This document shows positions 8,637-17,651 of a stretch of 64,000 nucleotides of DNA, piece after piece (the stretch's first letter is position 1; each line of letters opens with the position of its first letter). Made by a program: the position numbers and the translations under genes. Origin of the DNA: Sphingobium lignivorans (GTDB lineage Bacteria > Pseudomonadota > Alphaproteobacteria > Sphingomonadales > Sphingomonadaceae). The stretch is from NCBI RefSeq assembly GCF_014203955.1, contig NZ_JACHKA010000001.1, positions 2,697,001 to 2,761,000 of the forward strand, read 5' to 3'. The notes beneath the pieces are model-generated. The model saw nothing but the letters and a program-made list of their open reading frames with translations. It made no database searches and was not told the origin of the DNA.

Positions 8637-11600
8637 ATGAAGCACGCGGCATCGACCGAATCGACGGGTGGAATCGGCGTCAGCTATGAGCGTGCTGCTG
8701 CCGCCGTCTACCTCGCGGCGATGCTGGCAGGCGGAGCGGGACCCGGGCTAGCCGGAAAGGTGGTCCGCGTCGCTGCGCAGCAGGCAGCGGCGCTCGACGA
8801 CCTCGAAATCCATTGCGAGGACGAACAGGGCCGCACCACCGTCGCTCGCTTTCAAGTCAAGCATCAGCTCACACTGAGCGCATCGCCGAGCAACACCAAC
8901 TTCGCCGACATCGTCCGCGATGCCTGGCGCGACCTGTGCGCGCCAGGCATCGCAGCGGTGGATTGGGTCGGCGCGGTCGCCGAGCGGATCGCCAGCGACA
9001 GCCTCTATGCAGTGCGGCGGCTCACCGAGATGGCTGTGCTGGCCGCAGACGGCGCCGCGCTGGTAGCGGCGCTCGATCGGCCTGGCCAGGGCGGCGACGC
9101 CAAGCAGCTTTGGGATAATGTCGCGGCGCTCAGCGAGAAGCCGCTCGGTCGCGCAGCGACCAGCGAAGAGCTCCTCAACTTCTTCCGGCGTTTCACCGTC
9201 GTCGGCATCGACGCTTCGTTCGCGCGGGACCGCGACCGCGCGCACGCAATCGATCAATTGCGTGCAGTGACTTATCTGGCAAATGCTCCCGATCCGGTGA
9301 GCTTGTTCGCCACCCTCGAAGTCGTTGCGGGCACGCTCAACGTCCGCGGCGCGGGGTTCGACGCCGATCAGCTGCGCAGCCATCTCGCCGAACAATATGC
9401 CATCACGCTCGAGCCGACCGACCCCCAACTCGAACCGATCACCCGCGCTGCGCGCAAGGCTGCCACCCGCGATGCCCAGGCATGGCGCGACGGACTCCAG
9501 ATCGCAGCGCTGTCTCCGGAGTTCGTGCCACTCGATCCGATCGGCTATGAGGGCGATCCGCCGTCACCCGGCGCCAGCACGACGTTCGCCCTTGGTGATA
9601 TCGAAGCCTTGCTGCGCAAGCATCGCGGCCTCGCAGTCGAAGGGGTGCCGGGGGCGGGCAAGACGCAGAGCCTCGTGCAAATCGCGACGCATCTGCTCGA
9701 GAGCAGCGAACTGGTGCCGATCGTTCGCCGCCTGCCCCGGCTCGCACTCGGTGGGCAGCCGATCCTCGACGGGATCGCCAGCGATCCATTCCACACGATT
9801 GGTCGCGACGCGCTGGCGTTGCTGGCGCGCAGCGGGCGGCTGGTGCTGCTGCTCGACGGGTGGAACGAGCTCGGACAGACACAACGCGACTGGGCCTGGG
9901 AGGCACTGGGCGAGCTGCGGCGGCTCTACCCCCACGTCCTGCTCGTCCTCACCACTCGTACCGGCACGGTACGTCCCTTTGGCGCCGAGATGCGACTCGA
10001 GCTCGCCGCGTTCGACCGCGACCGCCAGTTTGCCGCCGCCGAGCTCCAGCATGGCAGCGACGGCCGCCAGCTGCTGATCCGCGCCCGTGCGCAGCCCAAG
10101 TTGCGGCCGCTGCTGCGCATTCCCTTGTTCTTGACCGCGATCCTCGCCCAGGCGCGCGGCGGGACGCTTCCGACTGATCGCGAGAGCGCGATCCGCCAGC
10201 TGATCGACGTCGCTAAGGGCGAGCCCAAGCAGCGCGAAGCGATGCGCATCGCGCTAGACGGGCAGCAACAGGCGTTGCTCGAGGATCTAGGCTCGGCGCT
10301 AATGGCGGCCGAGAGCACAGCGATCGCCGAAGGTGAGCTACTTCCTCTGCTCGCCACCAGCCTCGACCGGCTGCGCGCCGCGCACATGCTGTTCGTGCCG
10401 GTCACGCCTCCGCAGGCGCTCGACCAGCTGCTCGCGGATTCGATACTTACCGCCGATGGCGAGCCCGGCAGCCGCGATATCGCTTTCTCGCACCAGTTGC
10501 TCCAGGAATGGTTTGCGTCGCACGCGATCGACGAGATGATCGCCACTGCCGACCGGACCATTCCGACCAGTCTACTCGCCATCCTCGACGCACCGTTCTG
10601 GGGACAGTCCCTCGTGTTCTCGGTCGAGCGGCTCGCGCGCGACGGCAGCCGCGCAGCTGCGCTTCGCGCGCTAGTTTCGGTCACGCTCGGCATCGAGCCA
10701 TTCCTCGCGACCGAGATGCTCCAGCGCGTGCCCGAAGCGGCCAAGGCGCCGCTCGATCCACTGCTTGATGCGTTCGCGACCGCCTGGCTTAAAGAGCAAC
10801 AGACCCGCGCCGCGAGCTTCATGCTGGCGAGCGGGCGGCCGCAGTTCAGCGAGAAGCTCTGGCAGATGCTTGAGGCGCATGGCGAAATGGCCTTCGGCCT
10901 CAGAAGCGTACGCCACCGTTTTCCGCTCGACGCGCTGCTGCCAGGCTGGGACGCGCATTTTGCGAGGCTCGGAGACCAGACCCGCCGCGTGCTGTTGATC
11001 GACATCATCGACCAGGGCGATTCCGCCGGGCTTGACCGCGTGGTCACGGCGGCGCTGGCCGACCCCGATCCCGATGTCGTCTCGGGTGTGGTCGACTATC
11101 TCGACTTCCACGACGAAGCCAGCCACCTCAACGGCCTGCTCACGGGTATCGACGACGCGACCGGCATCCGCATCGCCCGCGAACGCCGACCCGAGGCGAT
11201 CGACCAGGCCAATCGCGCCCGCTGGGAGCTATGGCGACGCAAGCGCTTCGAGACGGCTGAGGGTGTGGAATGGATTGACCTCGCCCTCGAATATGACCTG
11301 GCCAGACCGGAGGCCATCGTCGCGGCGCTGCTTGCGATCAAGCTCGACCATAGCTGGTCGGCGCGCGGCATCTACGAGAAGGTTGCGGCGCGTCATGCAA
11401 GTACGCTGAGCGAAGCTCTCGCTGAACTGCTGGGAAAGGGCAAGCGCATCCCGCTCGAAGCGCGACCCTGGCTGACCCAAGCGCCTGCCAACACGGGCTA
11501 TCTCCGCCTCATCCTGACCAGCGAGGACGGCGACTGGCAGAAGCGCACCGACGCCGCTCGGCTACTCGACGCAGATGCGATCAGCACCATCCTCGAAGAA

Positions 11601-13370
11601 TTGCTTTCCTCCAGCAGCAACCCGGAGTTCCGCCGCGACAAACGCCTCGCGCGACTCTCCGACGCGCTCGTACACACGCCATTTGCGCTGCTGGCCGGCC
11701 AGGTACTTGCCCGCGACGCGCGTAATGCTGGCGAGACTTTCGTGCTCGCGGACGCGCTTGCCGGCTGGAAGAGCGGCAGCGACGAGAGGCCGTTGCTGCC
11801 GATCGCACCGGGCGAGCGCGCCGCGCTCGACGCTAAGCTGCCGGGCTGGACGAGAATGATGATCGCCGATGCCGACGGTCCGCGCTTCCGTCTCGTCCCG
11901 CTAGGTCGGCTGATCGGCCGGCTCGGCGATAGCCGCCATCTCCCGTTGCTGCTCGACCTGATCGAGGAGGACCGCGCCCGCCTCGTCCGCCAGCGTGCCG
12001 CACGCGACGCCGCGTTCGGCAATATGGCGGGCAGCGAAGCCAATATGGTCTATGACAACCAGTATCAGGATGCGCTGGTCCGGCTCGGCGGCGACATCGT
12101 CGTCGACGCGATGATAGAACGGTTCGCCGACCCGGCATGGGAGGACGATGCGGCTTCGGTGCTGAGCCAGCTACGCGCCGTCGAACCGCGCAGCTCCACC
12201 CTCTTCGGCGGCCAGCTCGACGACATGACCGCACGCCGCGCCAGCCTTGCCGAGCGGTCCCACCGCACGCCCGATCCCGCCGCCGCGATGATCCTCGGCC
12301 GGGTCGATCAGCTTGCGGCACGGGACGATAAGGCATCGATCGCCAAGGCGCTGTACCTTGCCAGCCGGGCAATGCAGATGGACTATGGCAACCGCGGCGC
12401 CAGCCTCCGTCACCTGCTCGACACTGCCAAGGAAGCCTATCGCTTCCCCGAATACTGCAAGGCGTTGGCCGAACGCGGGGAACTGCTCCCTGCGGCGCTA
12501 GTCCATGACGAAATCGACCGCGAAGCCAGAGCGATCGAAGCGCGCTGGCATTCCGAAAACGATCTGTGGAAGCTCAAGCTGTGGATCCGGCTCGCCGCTT
12601 TCGCCGACGATCCGGCTGCGGCGCTCCCCGACCCCAGCCAATGGCCCGAGCAACTCCGACGCCAGCACAATCATCAGGATCTGGTGTTCGCACTCGGCTA
12701 TTCCCCTGCGCAAACTGCGCCGAAAGCGCTCGAGATGTTGCGCCAAGCCGACCCACTCGCATTGTTTGGTGACACTTGGCCGCGCGCGCTCGCCACGATC
12801 GGCAACGACGATGCCGCCAATGTCCTGCTCGACGCAATCGAGACGACGCCGGTCGACGCCACGCACTGGCGCGACAGTCACGGCATGCGCACTGCACTCG
12901 AAACACTTATTGCCCGGCCCGCGCCGCGCGCCCGGGCCTTCGCCATGCTTGAGATGCTCAGCGAGCAAGCCAAGCTCGGCGTCATCGCCAGCGCGATCGC
13001 CGAGACCATGGACGAAGGCGATGCGATCAGACTGCTCGAGCTCGCCGACACCAAAGGGCGCAATATCATCGGCAATGAGCTAGCCAGCCGCCTCGAGAAT
13101 GCGGCCGTCACCCGAATACCGGCCGCTAATTTGGGAAACACCTACGAACTTGAGAGCAAACCACTCCCGGCCCTCCGAAAACGCGCTTTCAAACTGATGC
13201 GCACAAATGCGGCCTCCGCCCATCACGCGCGCTTGTGCCTGCGGGCCATCGACGAACTGCGCGACCAGTATGGCAAGCCTTTGGCCGAGCCGAATCATCC
13301 TGATCTCGAATCCCATATTCCCTGGCCCGAAGCGGGAATGTTAGGTTGGAGCTCCGTGAACCTTGAATAG
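8637..13370 (+). CDS. Nuclease-NACHT ATPase fusion with long repeat-like C-terminus, putative antiviral protein
   Basis: This 1577-residue protein opens with a nuclease-like domain: GGIGVSYE with Glu18, Asp54/Asp55, then FQVKH with Gln73-x-Lys75, the E-D-QxK pattern of DUF4297/Cap4 nucleases. The ATPase is NACHT-like, with Walker A GVPGAGKT at 336-343, Walker B LLLDGWNEL with Asp407 and Glu411, and a sensor LTTRTG. About 900 helical residues follow, rich in Ala, Leu, Asp and Arg, like HEAT-type solenoids. The start ATG was chosen because GAGGAAA sits six bases upstream; a longer frame begins at 8529. NACHT proteins of this type include antiphage ATPases, but the pairing with the preceding gene is the unusual feature. 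Confidence 0.7.
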   Translation: MKHAASTESTGGIGVSYERAAAAVYLAAMLAGGAGPGLAGKVVRVAAQQAAALDDLEIHCEDEQGRTTVARFQVKHQLTLSASPSNTNFADIVRDAWRDLCAPGIAAVDWVGAVAERIASDSLYAVRRLTEMAVLAADGAALVAALDRPGQGGDAKQLWDNVAALSEKPLGRAATSEELLNFFRRFTVVGIDASFARDRDRAHAIDQLRAVTYLANAPDPVSLFATLEVVAGTLNVRGAGFDADQLRSHLAEQYAITLEPTDPQLEPITRAARKAATRDAQAWRDGLQIAALSPEFVPLDPIGYEGDPPSPGASTTFALGDIEALLRKHRGLAVEGVPGAGKTQSLVQIATHLLESSELVPIVRRLPRLALGGQPILDGIASDPFHTIGRDALALLARSGRLVLLLDGWNELGQTQRDWAWEALGELRRLYPHVLLVLTTRTGTVRPFGAEMRLELAAFDRDRQFAAAELQHGSDGRQLLIRARAQPKLRPLLRIPLFLTAILAQARGGTLPTDRESAIRQLIDVAKGEPKQREAMRIALDGQQQALLEDLGSALMAAESTAIAEGELLPLLATSLDRLRAAHMLFVPVTPPQALDQLLADSILTADGEPGSRDIAFSHQLLQEWFASHAIDEMIATADRTIPTSLLAILDAPFWGQSLVFSVERLARDGSRAAALRALVSVTLGIEPFLATEMLQRVPEAAKAPLDPLLDAFATAWLKEQQTRAASFMLASGRPQFSEKLWQMLEAHGEMAFGLRSVRHRFPLDALLPGWDAHFARLGDQTRRVLLIDIIDQGDSAGLDRVVTAALADPDPDVVSGVVDYLDFHDEASHLNGLLTGIDDATGIRIARERRPEAIDQANRARWELWRRKRFETAEGVEWIDLALEYDLARPEAIVAALLAIKLDHSWSARGIYEKVAARHASTLSEALAELLGKGKRIPLEARPWLTQAPANTGYLRLILTSEDGDWQKRTDAARLLDADAISTILEELLSSSSNPEFRRDKRLARLSDALVHTPFALLAGQVLARDARNAGETFVLADALAGWKSGSDERPLLPIAPGERAALDAKLPGWTRMMIADADGPRFRLVPLGRLIGRLGDSRHLPLLLDLIEEDRARLVRQRAARDAAFGNMAGSEANMVYDNQYQDALVRLGGDIVVDAMIERFADPAWEDDAASVLSQLRAVEPRSSTLFGGQLDDMTARRASLAERSHRTPDPAAAMILGRVDQLAARDDKASIAKALYLASRAMQMDYGNRGASLRHLLDTAKEAYRFPEYCKALAERGELLPAALVHDEIDREARAIEARWHSENDLWKLKLWIRLAAFADDPAAALPDPSQWPEQLRRQHNHQDLVFALGYSPAQTAPKALEMLRQADPLALFGDTWPRALATIGNDDAANVLLDAIETTPVDATHWRDSHGMRTALETLIARPAPRARAFAMLEMLSEQAKLGVIASAIAETMDEGDAIRLLELADTKGRNIIGNELASRLENAAVTRIPAANLGNTYELESKPLPALRKRAFKLMRTNAASAHHARLCLRAIDELRDQYGKPLAEPNHPDLESHIPWPEAGMLGWSSVNLE

Positions 13371-13701
13371 CGTCACTCAATGGTGCGCCGTTTGGTGACA
13401 TTCTGCACGTCGATGTCGAGAATGAATGTCCACTTCTGGTGGCGCTCTCAGATCGGTCCAACGGCAGCAATTAGGGCGTGAAACTGACGCGCCGGCCCGC
13501 TCCTCGAAACGTCCGCTATCCCACTCTGCGCTCCTCAAAGGGGACGTTCCGGATCGTCCAACGAAGATGACGCTGTCCTAGCCTCTCGGTAGTCCGGTGA
13601 CCTGGCCATGCAACGTACCCTAAATCACCACGGGCACGGGTTAGGCGAGCCACCTTTGTTGCGCATCACCGACTGGACTAGGCATTCATTTCCGCCCTCA
13701 C
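13371..13701. other. Intergenic region with no gene seen
   Basis: This stretch lies between the NACHT gene and a leftward terminator. All frames are short and lack a ribosome-binding site. A fragment near 13430 (GAATGTCCACTTCTGG) resembles the GGAATGTCC motifs near 43.6 kb and looks like a relic. I see nothing else here. Confidence 0.4.
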
Positions 13702-13740
13702 ACAAAAACGAAGGGCCGCCCCAGCCGGGACGACCCTTCC
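13702..13740 (-). terminator. Rho-independent terminator
   Basis: On the minus strand a GC-rich hairpin (GAAGGGTCGTCCC, GGCT loop, complementary arm) is followed by TTTTTGTG. It ends a short transcription unit that contains a mini-ORF at 13766-13834. Confidence 0.75.
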
Positions 13741-13765
13741 ATTGTCGGTGCCTTATGCGGCAGGC

Positions 13766-13834
13766 TTAGAGCCTGACCCCCGCGGAGGCCATGCCCAGAC
13801 AATCTCCCGCACGTAGCGTGGGACAATGAGACAT
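13766..13834 (-). CDS. Possible 22-residue leader or mini-protein
   Basis: A very strong Shine-Dalgarno (AAGGAGG, six bases before ATG) opens a 22-codon frame, MSHCPTLRAGDCLGMASAGVRL, that stops shortly before a strong terminator. A second frame through the same bases is also open (ending PRGSGSKPAA), so which one is translated is unclear. I recognise no family. A small protein, or an sRNA with an incidental reading frame, are both possible. Confidence 0.35.
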   Translation of the reverse strand: MSHCPTLRAGDCLGMASAGVRL

Positions 13835-13915
13835 CTGACCACCTCCTTTCCGTTGTTGAACGATAGGTTGGATGTGGGGCGCGCCTTGCCCCTCTTCAAG
13901 ATACCGGCCCGTCAG

Positions 13916-14479
13916 TCATCGTGCGAGACTTCGAAACGTGATTGACCATCGGGGGAGCTCCAACGGTGCAATGCTGTGCTCCCAATTGTGTCGGACCTCG
14001 CCAGAGAGATGGTAGATCGACCGGGGCGGGAGTTCGATCTTCGCCCGCCTGAAGCCGTCCGCGCGGCGCTGTCGCAAGCGAAGGGTGGCTGCATTGCCTA
14101 AGGAAAGACCGACAACGTGCCCGAAGACCGGACGGTCCCTGTGCCAGCCGATGCCGGCCCCCGGATCGTAGCGGATGAGAAGTGCCTGGACGAGATCGCC
14201 TTCGGCGAGGCCCGCAAATCGCTCGGCCCGCCGTTTCACGGTATAAAGCCACTCGGGTATCGGCTCCGTCTGCGTGAAGGATCCAGTCTCGAAATCGTAA
14301 CTCCAACCGAAGGATCGCGTCAGGCGTTTGCCGGTCCACTGCTGGAAGCGGAACGGACTGAGCGACTGTTCATCGATCCGCTCGATGAGGTCTGCTTCTT
14401 CGCCGGACGCGACTGCCTCCCCCTGAAAGGCCAGACCAGAGACGACAGGCGTCGGAAACAGGTCTAGGTTAGAAGCCAT
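13916..14479 (-). CDS. AlkB-like 2-oxoglutarate/Fe(II) dioxygenase
   Basis: The 187-residue protein has the AlkB core: substrate loop RFQQWTGKR, then LIRYDPGAGIGWHRD with iron ligands His113 and Asp115, the third ligand His168 in RHNWEHS, and the 2-oxoglutarate-binding arginines in RWSITFR. These enzymes oxidatively remove alkyl groups from DNA or RNA bases. The length suits the compact ALKBH2/ALKBH4-like bacterial group. An upstream extension exists, but ATG before SNLDLFP matches the usual start. It lies next to other damage-response genes. I saw no LexA box directly upstream. Confidence 0.88.
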   Translation of the reverse strand: MASNLDLFPTPVVSGLAFQGEAVASGEEADLIERIDEQSLSPFRFQQWTGKRLTRSFGWSYDFETGSFTQTEPIPEWLYTVKRRAERFAGLAEGDLVQALLIRYDPGAGIGWHRDRPVFGHVVGLSLGNAATLRLRQRRADGFRRAKIELPPRSIYHLSGEVRHNWEHSIAPLELPRWSITFRSLAR

Positions 14480-14480
14480 G

Positions 14481-14744
14481 TCAGCGTAGCTGGCTATCCT
14501 TGCTGCCCCGGCGATTGATAGCAGAATAGCCTGGACGCCTGTCGCGCGCCGACTGGCAACCGACACATGTTCGCGCCCCAGGAAGGGCAATCCGGCGCGC
14601 ATCCGGAATTGGCTCGCCGCATTCCTCGCATTGGGACAACCCCTCTCCGGTGGGCAGACGCGCACGCGCCATCGCCAGCGCGTCCTTCACGCTGTCGTCG
14701 ATCTGATCCTGAACGGCGCCATCGGGCGCCCAGCCATTCGCCAT
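14481..14744 (-). CDS. DksA/TraR-type C4 zinc-finger protein
   Basis: The 87-residue protein has an N-terminal acidic helix (DGAVQDQIDDSVKDALAMARA) and a C4 zinc finger, CEECGEPIPDARRIALPGARTC..C, of the DksA/TraR family. The short YbiI-like members lack the long coiled coil that enters the RNA polymerase secondary channel. The role is probably transcriptional but unproven. Of two in-frame ATGs six bases apart, the second was chosen because GAGGGA abuts the first and is correctly spaced for the second. The stop is one base from the start of the AlkB-like gene, so the two are probably co-transcribed. Confidence 0.85.
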   Translation of the reverse strand: MANGWAPDGAVQDQIDDSVKDALAMARARLPTGEGLSQCEECGEPIPDARRIALPGARTCVGCQSARDRRPGYSAINRRGSKDSQLR

Positions 14745-14876
14745 GGGCATTCCCTCTCATTGCTAAGCCAGTGTCTATGTAGGATGCCTGCCGAGATTTT
14801 CATCCGCCCGAGCCCTGGCTTACAACGATCGCCGGGAGGGATTGCGCAACGAGCGCCCTATCGGCCCTTGATCATC

Positions 14877-14891
14877 GTTCTTCTTTCGTTC
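14877..14891 (+). promoter_or_regulatory. LexA box (GTTC-N7-GTTC)
   Basis: GTTC, seven bases (TTCTTTC), then GTTC is a perfect match to the alphaproteobacterial LexA operator. It lies 48 bases before the 44-residue gene on the plus strand and 133 bases before the zinc-finger gene on the minus strand. SOS control of the small gene is therefore likely. Confidence 0.7.
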
Positions 14892-14939
14892 TACCCAAGC
14901 CGACCATGAAGATCGAATCGACGCGCGGGAGTAAAAGCA

Positions 14940-15074
14940 GTGCAATCCGGTGACCGGCCCTATGGTCCGAACGAGCGGGCCGAAGACAGCAGCCTTTTTG
15001 AGATCATGATGGGCATGACGCCGGAGGAATGGGACGCGCCCGTTCTCCCGAAGGGCAGTGAGGCGGATGACTAA
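14940..15074 (+). CDS. Small SOS-linked protein of unknown function (44 aa)
   Basis: A 44-codon frame starts at GTG with GGGAG eight bases upstream and contains SLFEIMMGMTPEEWDAP near its middle. The codon bias is like that of the neighbouring genes. A perfect LexA box ends 48 bases upstream. I recognise no family. An acidic, short, LexA-controlled protein might be a cell-division or polymerase modulator, but nothing in the sequence shows that. Confidence 0.5.
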   Translation: MQSGDRPYGPNERAEDSSLFEIMMGMTPEEWDAPVLPKGSEADD

Positions 15075-15094
15075 GCCCGCTCACGCACCGATCC

Positions 15095-15337
15095 ATGGAT
15101 GAGGCAATGGAGGTTTTGCGCGCTGCGGTGAGCCGCAGCGGCGCAGGAAAACAGACTGGCGCCGATGTGCGGCTCGCCCTCAAGGCGCTTCGGTTCGTTG
15201 GCATTCCAGCAGAAGCGATCCGTTATTTCTGGGACTCGTGTCAGTCAGACAATGAGATCGGGCGCTCCCAGAATATGAGTGCTGCTCTGCGACGCATTGA
15301 GTTGCTGAGCGCTGCCGCGCGTCTGCGGCAGGACTAG
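15095..15337 (+). CDS. Conserved small hypothetical protein (80 aa)
   Basis: An 80-residue helical protein with MEVLRAAVSRSGAGKQTGADVRLALKALRFVGIP and FWDSCQ. I cannot place it in a family. It starts 21 bases after the 44-residue gene and so may share its LexA-controlled transcript. It converges on the next gene with a four-base overlap of stops. It has no signal peptide, membrane segment or metal motif. Confidence 0.55.
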   Translation: MDEAMEVLRAAVSRSGAGKQTGADVRLALKALRFVGIPAEAIRYFWDSCQSDNEIGRSQNMSAALRRIELLSAAARLRQD

Positions 15338-15696
15338 TCTGGAGGGCCTGAGATCTCGGCCAGTCCGGCGAACCATGGTGCATAAGGGGTGCTGCGGACC
15401 ATGTGGTGATTATAGTCAGGCGCGCCATCGTCCCACCAGACCGGTCCCCGTTCGCCCAGTGCGCGTTTCAGCCGGTCGACCTCCGTTCGCGCAGTCGCCC
15501 GGCCAGCCTCGTCATTCGACCGACTGGCCTGTGCAATCGCGCGGCGGACCCTCATGAGGGCGCGAACCAGCGCATCTTTTTCCGCAGTCGGCAGGGCAGG
15601 ATTTGCGAGGCGCCACAGCCGGCCACGAACGACGAAATAATGTCCGTCAGGCGTGACCGGACGGCCCGATCTTTGGGGGCTCGTTTGCTCAGGCAT
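15334..15696 (-). CDS. Conserved hypothetical protein (120 aa)
   Basis: This 120-residue protein has a recognisable conserved layout: a core DGHYFVVRGRLWRLANPALP, a charged helix (LMRVRRAIAQA...EVDRLKRALGERG) and the signature GPVWWDDGAPDYN near the C-terminus. I know this pattern as an uncharacterised family of alphaproteobacteria. No catalytic motif is evident. Its stop overlaps that of the preceding convergent gene. It is probably transcribed after the SirB1-like gene, 21 bases upstream. Confidence 0.75.
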   Translation of the reverse strand: MPEQTSPQRSGRPVTPDGHYFVVRGRLWRLANPALPTAEKDALVRALMRVRRAIAQASRSNDEAGRATARTEVDRLKRALGERGPVWWDDGAPDYNHHMVRSTPYAPWFAGLAEISGPPD

Positions 15697-15717
15697 GACA
15701 GGAGCGATCCAGCATTC

Positions 15718-16533
15718 TCACCGTCTCGCGAGCCGCCAGGCTCCGGAAATCTGTTCGAGCACCGAGGTGATCACTTCACGACGCTCCGGGTCCCGGGTGA
15801 TTTCAAGCATGGCACTGAGGCTCTTGCGGGCGGGATCGATGTGTCCTGCCGTGAGCTGCAGTCGTGCGAGTGACCACCAGCCGTCCGGATTGCTCGGGGC
15901 AACCAGTGTCATGCGTTGGTAGATTGTCATGGCCCGGCCCGGATCGTTCGCGCTTTCGGCTCGCATGGCCTGGTTCATCAGGAGGCGGACCAGCGTGTTG
16001 CGATTGCTCATGGGGCCGGATTGTTCCGCAGATACCGCGACACCTGCGGCTGCGGCCCTGCCGAGGAGCGCGAGGAGCTGTTCCGGTCGGACAATCGCGC
16101 CGCCGTTGAATGGATCGATCACCACCGCATCATCTCCGCCGAGGCGGACCAGAACATGACCCGGCGTATTGAGAGGGTCGGCGGTCCATCCGACCCGCCG
16201 CGCTGCGGCGACATAGAGGATAGAGAGGCTCACCGGCAGACCCTGACGTCTGTCGAGCACGCGGATCAGATCACCATTGAGCGGCGCATCATAGCTCTCC
16301 ACGTCGCCTTTGAACCCGAACTCCTCGTGAAGCACCTTTGCCAGAACGGCTGCCTGGTCCGCCGGACGTGTCGCGTCGGCGCCGTCGTCCGCAAGACGGC
16401 TCGAAATATCCTGGAGCAGACTAGCATAAAGCTCAAGGTCCGTGCCCGGATGATCGAGCTCACTGAGGGCCAAAGCTGCCAGATCGAGGGTGATTTGCTC
16501 GTCATCGAGCAGGCCGATAGTCGCAATGGTCAT
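15718..16533 (-). CDS. SirB1-family transglutaminase-like/TPR protein
   Basis: The 271-residue protein matches the SirB1 layout. The N-terminal part is helical, and the middle has the degenerate transglutaminase-like core (RQGLPVSLSILYVAAARRVGW, then NTPGHVLVRL and VIDPFNGG), in which the usual catalytic Cys is absent, as in many SirB1 proteins. A C-terminal TPR-like pair follows (LVRLLMNQAMRAESANDPGRAM, then WWSLARLQLTAGHIDPA). The function is unknown. The start ATG was taken before TIATIGLLDDEQ; an upstream frame adds over 90 unlike residues and overlaps the divergent nuclease-like gene. Confidence 0.8.
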   Translation of the reverse strand: MTIATIGLLDDEQITLDLAALALSELDHPGTDLELYASLLQDISSRLADDGADATRPADQAAVLAKVLHEEFGFKGDVESYDAPLNGDLIRVLDRRQGLPVSLSILYVAAARRVGWTADPLNTPGHVLVRLGGDDAVVIDPFNGGAIVRPEQLLALLGRAAAAGVAVSAEQSGPMSNRNTLVRLLMNQAMRAESANDPGRAMTIYQRMTLVAPSNPDGWWSLARLQLTAGHIDPARKSLSAMLEITRDPERREVITSVLEQISGAWRLARR

Positions 16534-16681
16534 TAGCCTTATGTCGGCGGCGGGTGACTTCGCTTCAAGGCGTATGCGCAAGCCGTCGCGATCCCGAGGA
16601 TTTCGACACACTGGCAATCTGGAGAGGCGGCGGCTGCGTTTGGCAGTTGATGCCCGATCACCTTGGCGCCAGAAGCGACCG

Positions 16682-17590
16682 ATGAAATTCCTCCTCGCGC
16701 TTCCCCTCGCCTGCCTTGTTGGCCTCTCCGCCTGCGCGACGCCAGCGGCACCGCCATCTCGCGCCGAAACACGCGCCGACCGTCCGCTCAAGCTTGTGAG
16801 CTGGAACATGGAATTTCTGGCTGAGAAGGATGGCGTCGGTTGCGAGCCACGTGTCGAGAGTGATTACGCCGCTATGCGCAGGATCGTCGATGGTCTCGAT
16901 GCGGACGTCATCGCTTTCCAGGAAGTCGAGACCGAGGCGGCAGCGGCCCGCGTGTTCGATCCTGCGCGCTACACCATCGTCATAGAGGCGCGAAAGGGCT
17001 CGCCTGGCGGCACCTGTGGCGGGCAGTTCAAAGAGCAGGCCGTCATTCGTCAGGCCGTGGGATTTGCCATTCGCAAGGGCCTTGCGTTTGAGCGTCATCC
17101 TGATGTGACATCGTTGATGCTCGGCAATGAGCAGCTTCGCTCGGGCGTGGACCTGACGTTGAGGCCGGCCGGCCGCAAGCCGCTGCGCCTTCTCTCGGTT
17201 CACCTCAAGTCGGGCTGCTTCACCGGGCAGGATGCGAAGGCTTGCCCTGTCCTGCTCGACCAGATTCCGAAGCTTGAAGCCTGGATCGACGAGGCCGCGA
17301 GAGGTCCTCTCCCGTTCGTGATCCTGGGCGACTGGAACCGACGCCTTGGCTTGCCTGATGACCGGGTCTGGGCAGAGATAGACGATGGTGAACCAGCAAA
17401 TGCGGATCTCAGGCTCGCCGACGCCGGCACGCCGCCGACCTGTGATCCCCGCTATGACAGCTTCATCGATCATATCGTGCTGGATCGCCGTGCCGCGGGC
17501 CGCATGATCGCGTTCGGGGAGACCCGCTATGCTCCAGGCGAGAAGCATTATTCAGATCATTGCCCGGTCTCGGTGACACTGAGCGAGTGA
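16682..17590 (+). CDS. Endonuclease/exonuclease/phosphatase-family lipoprotein
   Basis: The 302-residue protein begins with a lipoprotein signal (LALPLACLVGLSAC, lipobox Cys19), so it is probably anchored in the periplasm or outer membrane. The rest is an EEP fold: LVSWNMEFLA (metal-binding Asn), IAFQEVE (Glu), LSVHLKSGC, LGDWNRR (Asp/Asn), SFIDHIVL and YSDHCPVSV (catalytic Asp-His). The substrate could be extracellular DNA or a phosphodiester. ATG was chosen because it begins the signal peptide; the longer frame overlaps the divergent gene. It is divergent from the SirB1-like gene by about 150 bases. Confidence 0.85.
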   Translation: MKFLLALPLACLVGLSACATPAAPPSRAETRADRPLKLVSWNMEFLAEKDGVGCEPRVESDYAAMRRIVDGLDADVIAFQEVETEAAAARVFDPARYTIVIEARKGSPGGTCGGQFKEQAVIRQAVGFAIRKGLAFERHPDVTSLMLGNEQLRSGVDLTLRPAGRKPLRLLSVHLKSGCFTGQDAKACPVLLDQIPKLEAWIDEAARGPLPFVILGDWNRRLGLPDDRVWAEIDDGEPANADLRLADAGTPPTCDPRYDSFIDHIVLDRRAAGRMIAFGETRYAPGEKHYSDHCPVSVTLSE

Positions 17591-17651
17591 CCAGCTGATC
17601 CGGATACTCAAAGCGTCAGCTTGCGCGGCTCCGGCGGGCCGATGCTGCGCG

